Source of the DNA: Zonotrichia leucophrys gambelii
Lineage: Eukaryota > Chordata > Aves > Passeriformes > Passerellidae
DNA length: 64,000 nucleotides
Direction: 5' to 3'
NCBI RefSeq assembly: GCF_028769735.1
Contig: NC_088175.1
Location: 1,922,001 to 1,986,000 of the forward strand
A model generated the notes under the pieces. That model was not told the origin of the DNA and did not search any database. It saw only the letters and a list, made by a program, of their open reading frames with translations. The translations under genes and the position numbers were made by a program. Below, piece after piece: positions 25,566-36,900 of this stretch. The first letter of the stretch is position 1. Each line of letters opens with the position of its first letter.

Positions 25566-26150
25566 TATAGAATTCCAGGTTTGAAGGGACCTCAAGGACC
25601 ATCTTGTCCAATATTTTGTGCTAAAAGCACGGTCCAGACAAGATGGCACAGCATCCTGCCCTTTCAAATCATAACAGTGCCAATGTTGTGGAATCCACCA
25701 CTTCCCTGGGGAGATTAATCCAGTGAGTGATTGTTCTATGAAAAATTTTCCTCTTGTGTTTAATCAAAATCTCCCTGGCAGTAACTTGTACCCACTACCC
25801 CTTGTGTTGTCCATGTGACTCCTGGTAAAAAGGGAGTTTCAGTCCTCTCTGTGGGCACCCTTCAAACACTGGAATATGGTAATAAGGTCTCCCCTTAGCC
25901 TTCTTTTCTCAACGCTCAGCAAACCCAGTTTTCTCACCCATTTCCCCACACAGGCCTCCCAGTCATCTTTGTGCTCTTCTCTCTCAGCCTGTCCACGTAA
26001 TATTCTGTACAGCATGGTCCCAAACTGCACCCAGTATTCCAGGTGTCCTAACAAGTGCTGAGCAGAGTGGAACAGTGACTTCTCTATCTCTGCTGGTGAT
26101 GCCCTTGTTTGTGCTGCCCAGAATTTTGTTGGCTTTCTTGGCTAATTTAG
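25566..26150 (-). mobile_element. CR1 LINE fragment, inactive
   Basis: The minus strand carries a CR1 ORF2 remnant (LGLLSVEKRRLRGDL followed by FQCLKG) with stops, and the low-coordinate end has the GAATTCCAGGTTTGAAGGGA type CR1 3' end. The surrounding phrases (CCACCACTTCCCTGGG, GTTGGCTTTCTTGGC) are typical of avian CR1. The right edge is approximate. Confidence 0.85.
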
Positions 26151-26533
26151 ATACCTTATGATTTCCATCATAACCTCAAGGCTTGGCTTGTTTATATCAC
26201 CATGTTCTTGTGCCAGCCAAAGATCAAATCAGTTGTTTTCCTCCTGGTTTTGCTTGCTAATGAAGCCAAACTCTTGTAAAATATAGGGTTTTTTTGATGA
26301 TCCAGATAGGCCTGACCTTTACCTGCCCCAGCTAGAGCTCCCTTTGCTCAGATCTGGTGCCTTGAGTTGCAGTTGTAAGCTGTTGGTGACTTGCAGAAGT
26401 GCTGCCTGGTCACTGCAGCAGCTGGAATCAGTGTTTCAGCCATATCAGATAATATCTGTTTCTCTGGAAATCCACTTTTTTTATTGCCTTTTTTCTCTCT
26501 GTCTGGCCTTTGCTTGTCATCAGTAAAGTGATG

Positions 26534-26594
26534 TCCCATGGCAGGGAGGTTGGACTGATGGTCCCTTCCAGCCCAAAGCATGATGTGATTCTAA
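26534..26594 (+). mobile_element. CR1 3' tail fragment
   Basis: GGTTGGACTGATGGTCCCTT and a degraded ATTCTATG-like end match the 3' terminus of CR1 in plus orientation. Only about 60 bp remain. Confidence 0.7.
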
Positions 26595-27865
26595 CTGTGG
26601 GCAATAACCCCTGGTCTCACCTAGGTGCTGTAAATGGGAATTGATTGATGTTTGTGAAGTGTTCAGATGCCAGGGTGGTGAGTGCCGCAGAAAATCTTGT
26701 GAGGGACTCAATAATCCTGTCATCAGAGCAGCTCTTGGATAAAGCACAAGGACACACATTGTTCAGGGTGAGGAAAGTAAAATATTGAAGAGCTCCTCGT
26801 GGAATGCATGTTGTCCTTTATGCTCAGTGAAGGAGACAGAGAGTGAGGAAAAATAGTATAGAGTGGAGTAAACAAAGGCTGCCTCATGATTCATGTGCAC
26901 AAGGGAATGGATGTAAGAATTTCTCTGGCATTCCTTCATGTTGTATTTCCTGACTCATCTATTCACACCCTTTATTTTGACATATACTTGGTGGATGAGT
27001 TATTAATATATGGTGTGGAAATCCTAGTGCTTCTGGTGAAAAGGTTACAGTTGTGTAGGTAACAAAGCTTGTTTAAGAGTAAGCCCTTAATTAAATTTCA
27101 GCTTAATTACTTTTGGAATTTGTTTAACTTCTGTGTTCTTGGTAAAAATAAGTCTCTATCTTAAGCTTCCAGTTCTTCCTACAGTGGCAAGTCGAACAGT
27201 ACTGCGGAACAAGGATCACTTGTAGTTTTTTAAGGAAGATGGAGCATATTTTTTCTTTGGGGGAGATATCCAGGGAGAGGAAAATGGAGGAGTTGGAAAA
27301 AGAAACTCCTTCATGGGGGTTGAGGAGTAACAAAAGTACCAGACAGAGACAGCAGTTGTGTTGATTCTCATATGATAACTGCTGCTTTTTCATTTCATCT
27401 TCATCTTTGCAGATTCTGCCTGAATTGTTTCCATTCTGTAACAATTACCCAGGCAGGAAGGGAGGACTGAAAGGTACAAGGATTAAAAAACTTATGTTTG
27501 GCATTTACCAATCTGCAAAGGCACTGTGGGCTTTTGTCACCGTGGCTTTCTCGAAGAAAGCAATGGTGTTTGAATTTTCCTAATCCTGGTGCTTTTGTTT
27601 TCGTGGCAAGGCCCACTGGGATCCTGGTTTATTGTGGAGTGCTGCTGGCCACTGTTAGAAAAGAGTCAAAGGACCAAAGCTTGTGTTCCTGCTGTGGGAA
27701 GAGTCACTTTATTCTGGATAAACTGAGGGAACAGCTGACCAAGGGAAGAAATCCCAAATCAAAATGTGTATCTTGGTGTCACATCATCACTGAGCATCGT
27801 CAATTTTTATGTAAAACTGTACTGATATTCTTCTTTTTTTTTTTCTTTTTGTAATATAATTTCAG

Positions 27866-27902
27866 TTTGGAAATTGATTGAAGAATCACCATAGAATTCA
27901 AC
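27866..27902 (+). other. SYNE2: SYNE2 exon 2, 5' UTR part
   Basis: The acceptor is a T-rich tract ending TTTCAG at 27865. The 37 nt before the ATG contain an in-frame TGA (27879), so translation cannot extend upstream and the start at 27903 is fixed. Confidence 0.85.
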
Positions 27903-27981
27903 ATGGCATCACAGCAGTCATCTGCATCAACAGAGGAGCAGGCTTCCTCTGAAATAGATGATCTCCATCTAACGCTGCAAG
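27903..27981 (+). CDS. SYNE2: SYNE2 exon 2 coding part (residues 1-26)
   Basis: Encodes the short pre-CH tail with an acidic middle and the conserved IDDLHLTLQ segment. Donor CAAG then GTAAGT is close to ideal. It leaves the frame at phase 1, which matches exon 3. The start context is strong (AAC before, G after the ATG). Confidence 0.93.
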
Positions 27982-30900
27982 GTAAGTCACTGAAGTTTTC
28001 TGTGCCTTTTTAATTTAGATTTTTGTCAAAAATCTGTGGCTGTGTGTACAAGTTGAAGGGAATTCTGAGAAACCTGTTTAAACTGGGGTTATGGTGAGTG
28101 TAGTTAGTTCAAGTCTGTGCTTCTTTGCAGATGTTTCTGTGTTTCAGGAGAGAGGCTTCAGCAGGGAAATGACAGATAAGCTCTTCTAGTACTTTCTCAT
28201 GATATTTTCAGATCCGTTGCCTTTTTTGGTACTGATGTGCACACTGGTTCTTATGCTGTGTTTCTCAGAATGCATGTTGCTGTAAACTGTTTGGAAAGGA
28301 ACCACCAGCATGAAAACAAGCCAGTTTCATTAGTTTCCTTGTTTTCAGCTTGCTGACACTTAGGTGGTTGCATTGAGCTGTCTTAATGAAGCTATTGACT
28401 TCACTACTATTTTATTTTATTTGCTTTTCTGTTTTTACTATATCCCTTGCAAGTGGGGATAATTTTTGTGGCTTCTAAACAAATTTCCTATGGGTCAAGG
28501 GTTTTTACTTGTTTTTTACATGTGTTATAACTTGTTAAGGAAGCACTCAGTGGTGATTTTTAATTATTTCAGTTTAATGGCATTTACCTGGACAGTGAAA
28601 TGATGATGAGTGCATCCGACCTGGCCTCTCAGAACTTTTGGCTTTTCCTTACTCAGGGGTTGAATTTCCTTCTGTAAGGATTTTCTCTGAAGGTTTGCTT
28701 TGCTGTGAGCATATTCATGGAGGCTATCACGGAGGCTAGTCCAGGCAGCAGGACTAGCCCTGCTGAGAAGCTTGGCTTTGATGTGTTTAGAGCCTGGTCC
28801 ATCCTAGAACGGATGGACTAACTCCTGTTTCCACAGAGCTATTTCCTTTTAACTCCCTTGCAGTGAAATTTCCATGGTGCTTGGTGGAGAGCAAATATGT
28901 TGAAAACAGATGGTGCAAAAGAAAATTCTGCCAAGTCCCTTGTGTGATCCATATTTGCACTAGTGCTGTCGTTGAAGCCATGTGTTTTGACGAGTGAGTG
29001 TTAATAGTGCTCCAAAGCCAAGTGTCTTTAATGGTGAATTTTCTTCCGTTTTGCTTCAGCATTGCATTTTTAAGAGAACAAGCAAAAACTTGTAGCAGAC
29101 AGGAGCTGCTCTGACTTTTGCACCAAGCACAGCTTGTCAGACACACATTTGTTGTGCCAGTCAAACCCAGCCTTGGGTAGAAAGGCTGAGATGGCTGTTG
29201 TTGTGGAACAGATTTGGAAAACACTCTTCAGCTTGAAGGCAGATTTGAAGTTAGATGCCATTTTTAGGGCAGGGATTTACTTTCAATTTTTTTTTTTTTC
29301 TGAAAAGCCAGATTGGTGTTTGTATTGAAAGACAATTGAGTTTTTTGGTCAGTGTCTCATTGAGGGAGCCCTGCTTAGTAAAACTGAAATGACTGTATTC
29401 CTTTGCTGTAATAAATGGAGCTCTTAGATTGTGCTGAAATGAACACACTGCAAATCTTGTGCCCAAGCTGCCTGTGCCTGGCTGTTGTAAAACATCCAGA
29501 GATATCCCTTAGAAGTGACATGAGCAATTTTTTGTAATGATTGAAGACACAACAAATGGTCCTGACACATTTTGTGTATGGAGCGGTGGCGCTGCGGCGT
29601 CTGCTCAGGGTCAAACAAGCAAATGGCAATACAGCTGTGAGGAAGCACCAAAGACATGCTCCCTGACATGACACATAGGGACCATTAGCAGCTCTGCTCA
29701 CAGATCTGTGGTAGCAAAGGTCACATAAGAGGAATAGGGTCACTCAAGGAAACAAGTTTTTCCATTAACAGGAATCTTGAGATGAAATTTGTGAAGCAGC
29801 CGGTGGTATTGACTGCTTTAAATCAATGAGAGAAATTTCAGATTCAAGGAGTGGTTGCTTATAGCTATCAGAAAAGGAGCTTGCATTTTGTGTGACTGCA
29901 GATGGATGTAAAACTTGCTATGATCTCCTTTTTTGAATTCCTGAGATATAGCTTCAAAGAATATGTCCAGCATTGTAATACACAGCATAAGAGGAGATGT
30001 GCACAAAGGAAAAAGCAGGACTGAGATCTAGTCTGGATATAGCCTAGATATATTTTAATCTACTTTTTAATTCTTTGTGATCCAACCTTCCATTATTCCT
30101 GAAAGGCATCCCATGGGGATAGAGCACTTGTCTAGTCTGGTTAATTAGGGCAAGATCAACTTAATGTGTCGGTTGGTTTGGTCATATAACTTTGTGAAGT
30201 TTATGCCTAAAAATAGTAACAAAATTATCAGCTTTATTTTTCTTTTCCTTCCCTACCATGTGTAGATATGTTATTTTAAGTATGTTTGACTGTTATTTAA
30301 GTTAGTCTTCTGCAAGGACAGCACTTTTGGGAAGAAAAGAAGGAAAAGAGAGGGAAAGAATAATCCCTTTTAAGTAATGAGTGGAGAGTTTACTACTTAT
30401 TAGCCTTAATTATTATAGAATCCCTATTAATTTGTGGCTAGTTTGTTAATAGTGTAAAAGCTTGTTAGTGGGTTTTTAGGCAGAAGAGTATTCAAGGGTG
30501 AACATTCACTTTCCTAAATAGTGTTTGGCCTAGAAGATGCCATGAAGAAATTCACTGGAAAATAGGTAATAATGTAACTTAGTTCTCAGTGCATTTTTCT
30601 TATCAGTTAATTACTTTAAGGATACTTAATGAAGCTTAAAAAACATGAAGAAAATAGGTGAAGAAATGAAAGCAGTATGTTTTCTACTGCCCCCATCTCC
30701 AGACAGTAAAGATAGTAATAAAATCGTGAGGCTGAAGTAAAAAGCTGCAAGAATATAAACCCCTATATATGGATCTTTTCAGATTTATGTATTGCTCTTT
30801 AACCTTTACCAGTTTTCAAGCTGATATCCAGATGAGAGTAATAGTTACCCTTTCCCTCCCTGCCAAGAAAATGGAAATTGCTATGAAAATGCATGATGTC

Positions 30901-33900
30901 AGGAATTGGCAGGCTTCTTTTATTTTCTTTTCTTCCCTTCCCTCTGTCCCAGATGTTATAATAAAATTTAATCAGATTAAGGTCAGCATTATCTGGGCCC
31001 TTTCCTTCAGCACCTCTCTGCTTCTTCGCAGTTTTCTGATGCAGCACATCTTACAGCAGCTGCAGAATTGCTTTGTTGCAATCCTTGCACAGCCATGTAA
31101 AAGTGCAGGTGCAAAGCCTGGACCTATTGCTGCTACATCCAGTGGGGCAATACTGCAGGGAAGGGTTTCTCCTGCCAAGCAATCTGCAAACATTGTGGTG
31201 AGCAGAGGATGCCTGACAGGGAGATGCTTTGTTGCACCATGGGCCATGTTTGGAACCTGAAGTCACTTTTGGTGTGGGATGGAGCAGGCAGGAGCTCAGG
31301 GCTTGCCTGGCAATGAGCATGGGAGGGATAAGGCAGGGTCCCTGTCCTGTGTCTCCTCCTCCTGGGTTTCCCTCCCATCCGCGCATCGTGGGCTGGCCCC
31401 AGAGAGGCATCCAGCCTGCTGCTCATCCTTCTGTGAGTTGGAGAGGCACAGTCAACATCCAGAATTGCCTTTGGCTGCTTGAGATGAGGAGGCATGTCAG
31501 CTGCTTGGTAAGAGAAGGGTTTCTGGCAGAGCTTTGGGAGCTGTTGGAGATGGAGCCAAGCTCTGCTGCCGAGCAGGAGTGCAGTGAGGGAAGCGCGCGG
31601 CTGCTCGGGGATGGGTGGCTGCAGCAGTAGCTCTGCAGGGTTTGTGCACCCTGGAGCAGAACTATTTCTTGCTTCTGGAATGTAAATCTCTACCTGTGGG
31701 AGGATTCAACCTCGATTTTTTTGTCCCATGCACAAATCCTTCCCCTGTCTTCCCTGGGATAGCAAACAGACCCCTGTGTCTGGTGCTTCCCACCACGCCT
31801 GTCCAGAACTCTGTTTTCCCTTTTCTTTTCATGCTTGCTGAGCTAATTCAATCACAAAAGTGTGTTTTAGCCCTTGGAGTTTGGGATGTACTTACTCTTT
31901 CACTGTTTAGTTAACTGCAGGGTTCCTAATTTTTGGCTCCACTTATTAATGTGTGTTACTGTTTATTACTGTAGCCCAAAGCGTGATAATACAGGAATGT
32001 GGTTGCTACAGCTGAAGAGAGTTTTTGAAGAGAACTGTTTTTGAAGAGAGTTTAGTGATAAGAAATGAATGATACTTTTTTCATGTAGTTATGTCTAATC
32101 CTTCATGAATGATTTCTCTTCAAGTGAAATTGATAATACAGAGATGTGTACGGATAGATTTTGTTGTGCAGCTTGTTGATTGCAGTTGATTGTACTCATC
32201 TCTGATTTACAATAAGAGTATTTCTTTTTGAGCACCTCTTAATTCATCCAGAGGTAAGGTAAATTATTAATTCTTACCCAGCTTTTTTTTTGTTTTAACT
32301 GTGTATCTCATCTGATGGGGCCGCTTGCTTATTGAAGCTACAGATTCATTTTCTTTACCAGAATGATTTTAAAAAGTCTCTTAAATGTTTATTACAATTT
32401 ACAACAAGGACTTTTACAAAAAGCTCCCCTAGGAGCTGCACAGAAATTTATTCCCAGTTTATGCAGCCTGGGTGAGGAGTGCTCTGCAGTTCCCATAACT
32501 GCACAGCTTCATGGCATGTGACAGGGCTGATGGCACTGGAGAGGCAACTGACACATGACACTGCCTTGAAAAAATTCAGTCAGGGGTATTTTTGTCTGCT
32601 TCACACGCCTAACATAAAAAATAGATTGTATAGTTGCGTAAAAGTGTTCCCTGCTAGGTAAATTGCACTTTGTTAAATGCATTGCCTGGTATGTAACTGG
32701 TTAAAAACTGGAATTAAAATGCCAAAGGAGTTGATGACTCCTGAGGCACCTGTGAGATCACTACAGTCAGATCCCTGTTTCACCGTTCACTTTATTTAAA
32801 ATGTTAGAAAAGCCGCTTGAACGTTTATCTTTAAAAGTATGTTGGTATGTAGATGATGTGACTTGGTAACTTTGAGAATTTAATCTCCACCTGCCTGTGC
32901 CCCTGAGTACTAAACATCACTTTGTGGTGGCAGTGAAGACTCTGGTGATTCAGAGCATCGTGACAATGAGAATAGAAAAAGGGTTTGAGACAGCCCGGAG
33001 GGCAAAGCTTGGTGTGAACACACTTCTGAGTTAGCAGCATTTGTGGTAAACTAGACAACTGGCTTTCAAAAGGAAAAGGAGGTTGAAAGGAGTAATGCAG
33101 AAAGTTTCCACTTGCTTCACTGATGTGGTAGTAGTGATTTAAATCATATTTATGTAATATTTGGATTTGAAAAGACCCATTCCTGCTGTAGAGGTATTTC
33201 CCTCATCTTCATTGGGTTTTGGGTAAACTTCTCAATCTTGACAAAGAATTCTGTGTTTGTTTTTAATTGCTTAACACCATGTTGCTGAACATAAATGCTG
33301 GAAATAACCCTTTTCCCTGCTTTCCTGTCTGCAGAACATGAAACTGTTGCTGGGTGGAAGGGAAGGGACTTTACAAAGGGCTTGGGGGTTAATTGCTCAC
33401 TCTCAACTTGGATTTGCAAGTCCTTGATTGTTATTCTGATGGTTCCAGTCATTTAAAGAATGGTACTTGTTGGTGTATTAGTTCATACCTGCAGTGCTGT
33501 CTTGAAGGAGCTCTCCTGGTTATCCCTGCTTCCCATCCTTTGGTTCATTCTGCTGCTCTGTCAGGGAGTGTGGGAATGGTTATTTTGAATGAAACTGAAA
33601 TAAGGAAAGTACTGGGGCTGGAGTTAGCCCAGCACAGCCTCTGTCCCTGCACACATGGTGGGTACACTGTGTTGTGAGCAGCAGCTCCCCTGGTCTGTTC
33701 CTGATGAGCTCCCTGCACGCTGCTGCAGGCATAGCCTCAGCTGACCTCAGTGCTGAAAGGCAGACACAAAAATGTCATACACAAGAGGTAATTCCTCCTG
33801 GTGTAACAGAGATGAGAAGATGACAGACAGGCTTGTGCTCATTAAAGTGATCACTTAATTTTTTTTTTTTTTTTAAGAAGCCATACATGTAAATTGTTCA

Positions 33901-36900
33901 CTGACAGTGGTACACAAGTTGTTGTGATAGAAGAAATCCTCTTTGCTGTTTGGTGACAGTGTTTGATGTCTGTGGATGGACAGGCTACATCTGTTCTGCC
34001 ATCATTTGCTTCCCCCAGCTCCATGCTGAAGGAGGAGGTGCTTTCCTTGAAGCTGCCATTCCCCCACCTCAGGAAGGGAGGCATGGAAGGCAGAAGAGGA
34101 GAGTAGATTAATTTTAAATCTTGTTTTTTCTGCATCACAGTTTAAGGAAGGCTGAGAGTACAACAGTGGCTGGCAGTGCTGCTGCTTTCCTTTTCCCTCT
34201 TGGGAGAGTTCAGCACTCCCATGGTCCCTGCAGTGTCCCTGTGCTCCTAATGATCAGCCTGGCTTGTAGCACTTGTTGGTAGCTCATTACTGAATAAAAC
34301 ACTCATTGTCCAGCAGTGTCTATTGATTTTTGGCTATCCTACGTGACACATTGCTTGTATGTGTTATCCCTCCCTAAAGAGCTGTTAACACAGGGTGAAA
34401 TGTGATAGATTTTGGGTATTTTCAGATTACCATGTTCTTATTCTGTTCTCTCAGATACACTTTTTAGCTTAGTGATTTTTGACCCAAAGTAAAGAGGATG
34501 ATCAGGGTTTGGAGGTTTTTGTAGCTTTTTTTATTCTAGGTCAGTGACATTTTGAAAACTGGGGCAAGAGAAAACCAAGGTCAGTTAGAGTCCTACAAAA
34601 AGGCCTAACAAAGAATCCATTCACCCTCATAAAAATAAAAATCTGTATTAATTAACCACATGGTAGAGATAAGAATTGGAGAGCTTGATTAAATCATTAG
34701 TGCCTCTGAGCAGCAGCAGCATTGGAGGGGGAGCTGGGAGGGAAAACACACTCAGCCTGAAAATTGCAATACAGCTGCCTGCCACGGTGCCAGGAGCACA
34801 TCTGTGCTGAGTGTGTGTGGCGTGGAAACCCTGACTGCTGCACTACAAGCTGGGGAATACTGGCAAGCATGGAGTTCTGTTATTAATTCAGGAGGAGAGT
34901 CTATTATTATTATTTGTTGGGGTAGGAAAAAAAGGCACATTGCAGCAGAGGCAGCAGCTGCTTGGAAAGCAGCCCAGTGGGTTGTGTTAGGTAGCTTGTG
35001 CAGGGTTTAAGGTGTTCTTACATGTGGAATAACCACCTTGTACTTTCACCAGGTGAGAGTTGCCCATGTGAACCAACACTTGCAGTATCTGGCCCCTATT
35101 GCATAATGAAACATTTTGATAGGCATGTCAACCAAAACAAGGCAAAATGGCTCATCTCAACCATCTGAACCAACCTCAAATGCAAGTTCTCCAAACCAGC
35201 AGCAGCAGTGTGTGTTTGGCAAGAGCTGCAGCTGCAGGAGTCACTGGCGTCAGGCAGAGCAGTCAATATTTGCTCTCTGTCCCTTTTCAGATGCTAGCAA
35301 TGCCAGCCTTGCCTGCCTGATAAAATTGAGCACAGCCACTCAATAATTGCTGCTTGGGTAATTGGAATGGCTCCCACGTGGTGTTCAGCTGAAGGGTGTG
35401 GTTGGCTCCTGTGCTAACATGAAGCCAGTATCTCCATGCTATTTTTGTCCTCCCTGTGAGCATTGCAGCATTGTTTGGTCTGTGTGCCTTGTGCACACTT
35501 AATTTTCTGTTTTTCAAACAAAACCCAATTTTTGTCAATTTGTTTTTGTTAAGATTGCCCTTATCTAACCCTTTGAGGGCAATCTTGGTGATGCTTAGAA
35601 AGAATCCTAAAACAATCCAGCCAGCAGGGGAAACAGCCTGCTTCATGCTCCGACAGGATGGTGGTGTTGCAGATTAGTGGAGGGCTGATGAAAGATGCCT
35701 TCACTACAGATGCAAAGCAGTGCTCCATACAGGTAATGAGAATGTTTTTGTTGCTGCTCACCCTCCCAGTGAGGCAGAAAACAGCCTGTGGGGTGAGGAG
35801 CAGGAGCCTGGGTTGCCCTCGAGTGAATTCTTGTGTTTCATGAGTTGATGAAGCTTCACAGAAACTCCTTTGGTCTGTCTTGGATCATGAATAGACCCCA
35901 AGACTGCAGTTTGTGGTTACAAATTTTCAGTGTTTAGTAAAGTGTGGGACATTTTCCTGTGAGTGGTATTTTCACTTTCATGGGCAGAACAGTCAACTTT
36001 TTTTTTTTTCCCCAAGGGCATGGTATTTTTGGTTTCCTTCATCCTGCCCAACCTACCAAAACATACATATCTATTGCTGAGAAGTCTTGCACATTCCTAA
36101 CAATGTCAAGCTTGCCTTCAATTAATCTTTTGAGCAAGAAAATGCTTTCAGAGGCAGAAGAGATGGTCTGTTCCCACCCTATCTCCCAGATTTGTTTCTC
36201 CATGCATGCCTTTTCTGGGAAGGCAGCCCCAATGCTTGCAGTCAAGGCTGCTGTGGTAAAGGAGATAAAAAGGAGTTTGTGTTCAGGCTGACTGTCATGT
36301 GTGACAGCGTTCACAGGGGTCTTAGGATGAGGGAAGAGATGAGGATCTGACTCCATGTTTCAGAAGTCTTGATTTATTATTTTATGATATATATTTTATT
36401 AAAACTATTCTAAAAGAATCGAAGAAAGGATTTCATCAGCAGGCTAGCTAAGAGTAGAAAAAGAAGGAATGAATAACAAAGGCTTGTGTCTCAGACAGAG
36501 AGTCCAAGCCAGCTGACTGTGACTGGCCATTAATTAGAAACAACCAACATGGGCCAATCACAGATCCACCTGTTGCATTCCACAGCAGCAGATAACCATT
36601 GTTTACATTTTGTTCCTGAGGCCTCTCTGCTTCTCAGGAGGAAAAAATCCTAAGGAAAGGATTTTTCATAAAATGTGTCTGTGACACTCACGAGCCTTTG
36701 GGATGGCTGCTGGTGGCAGATGTGAGTCCATCATCTCAGGGACCAGAACATCTGTTTGTCACCTGAGACCTGTGTTCAGCCCCTAGGGATGAGTGGGTTT
36801 TGTGGTGTGTATTGGAAATGGAGTGGTGTTTTGGGAGGGAGCATGGGCTGGCAAGTCAGGTAATTCACTGCCCCTGACAAGGCTGGAGAACTGCTCTGGT

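Larger units (their letters stand above)
10347..27865 (+). other. SYNE2: SYNE2 intron 1 (17.5 kb)
   Basis: Runs from donor GTGAGT to acceptor TTTCAG. Contains the 3' part of the CpG island, a (GACA) microsatellite, a second GC-rich block at 19.6-19.93 kb, tandem repeats, CR1 pieces and no supportable coding exon. Large first introns commonly hold enhancers; none can be called from sequence alone. Confidence 0.6.
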
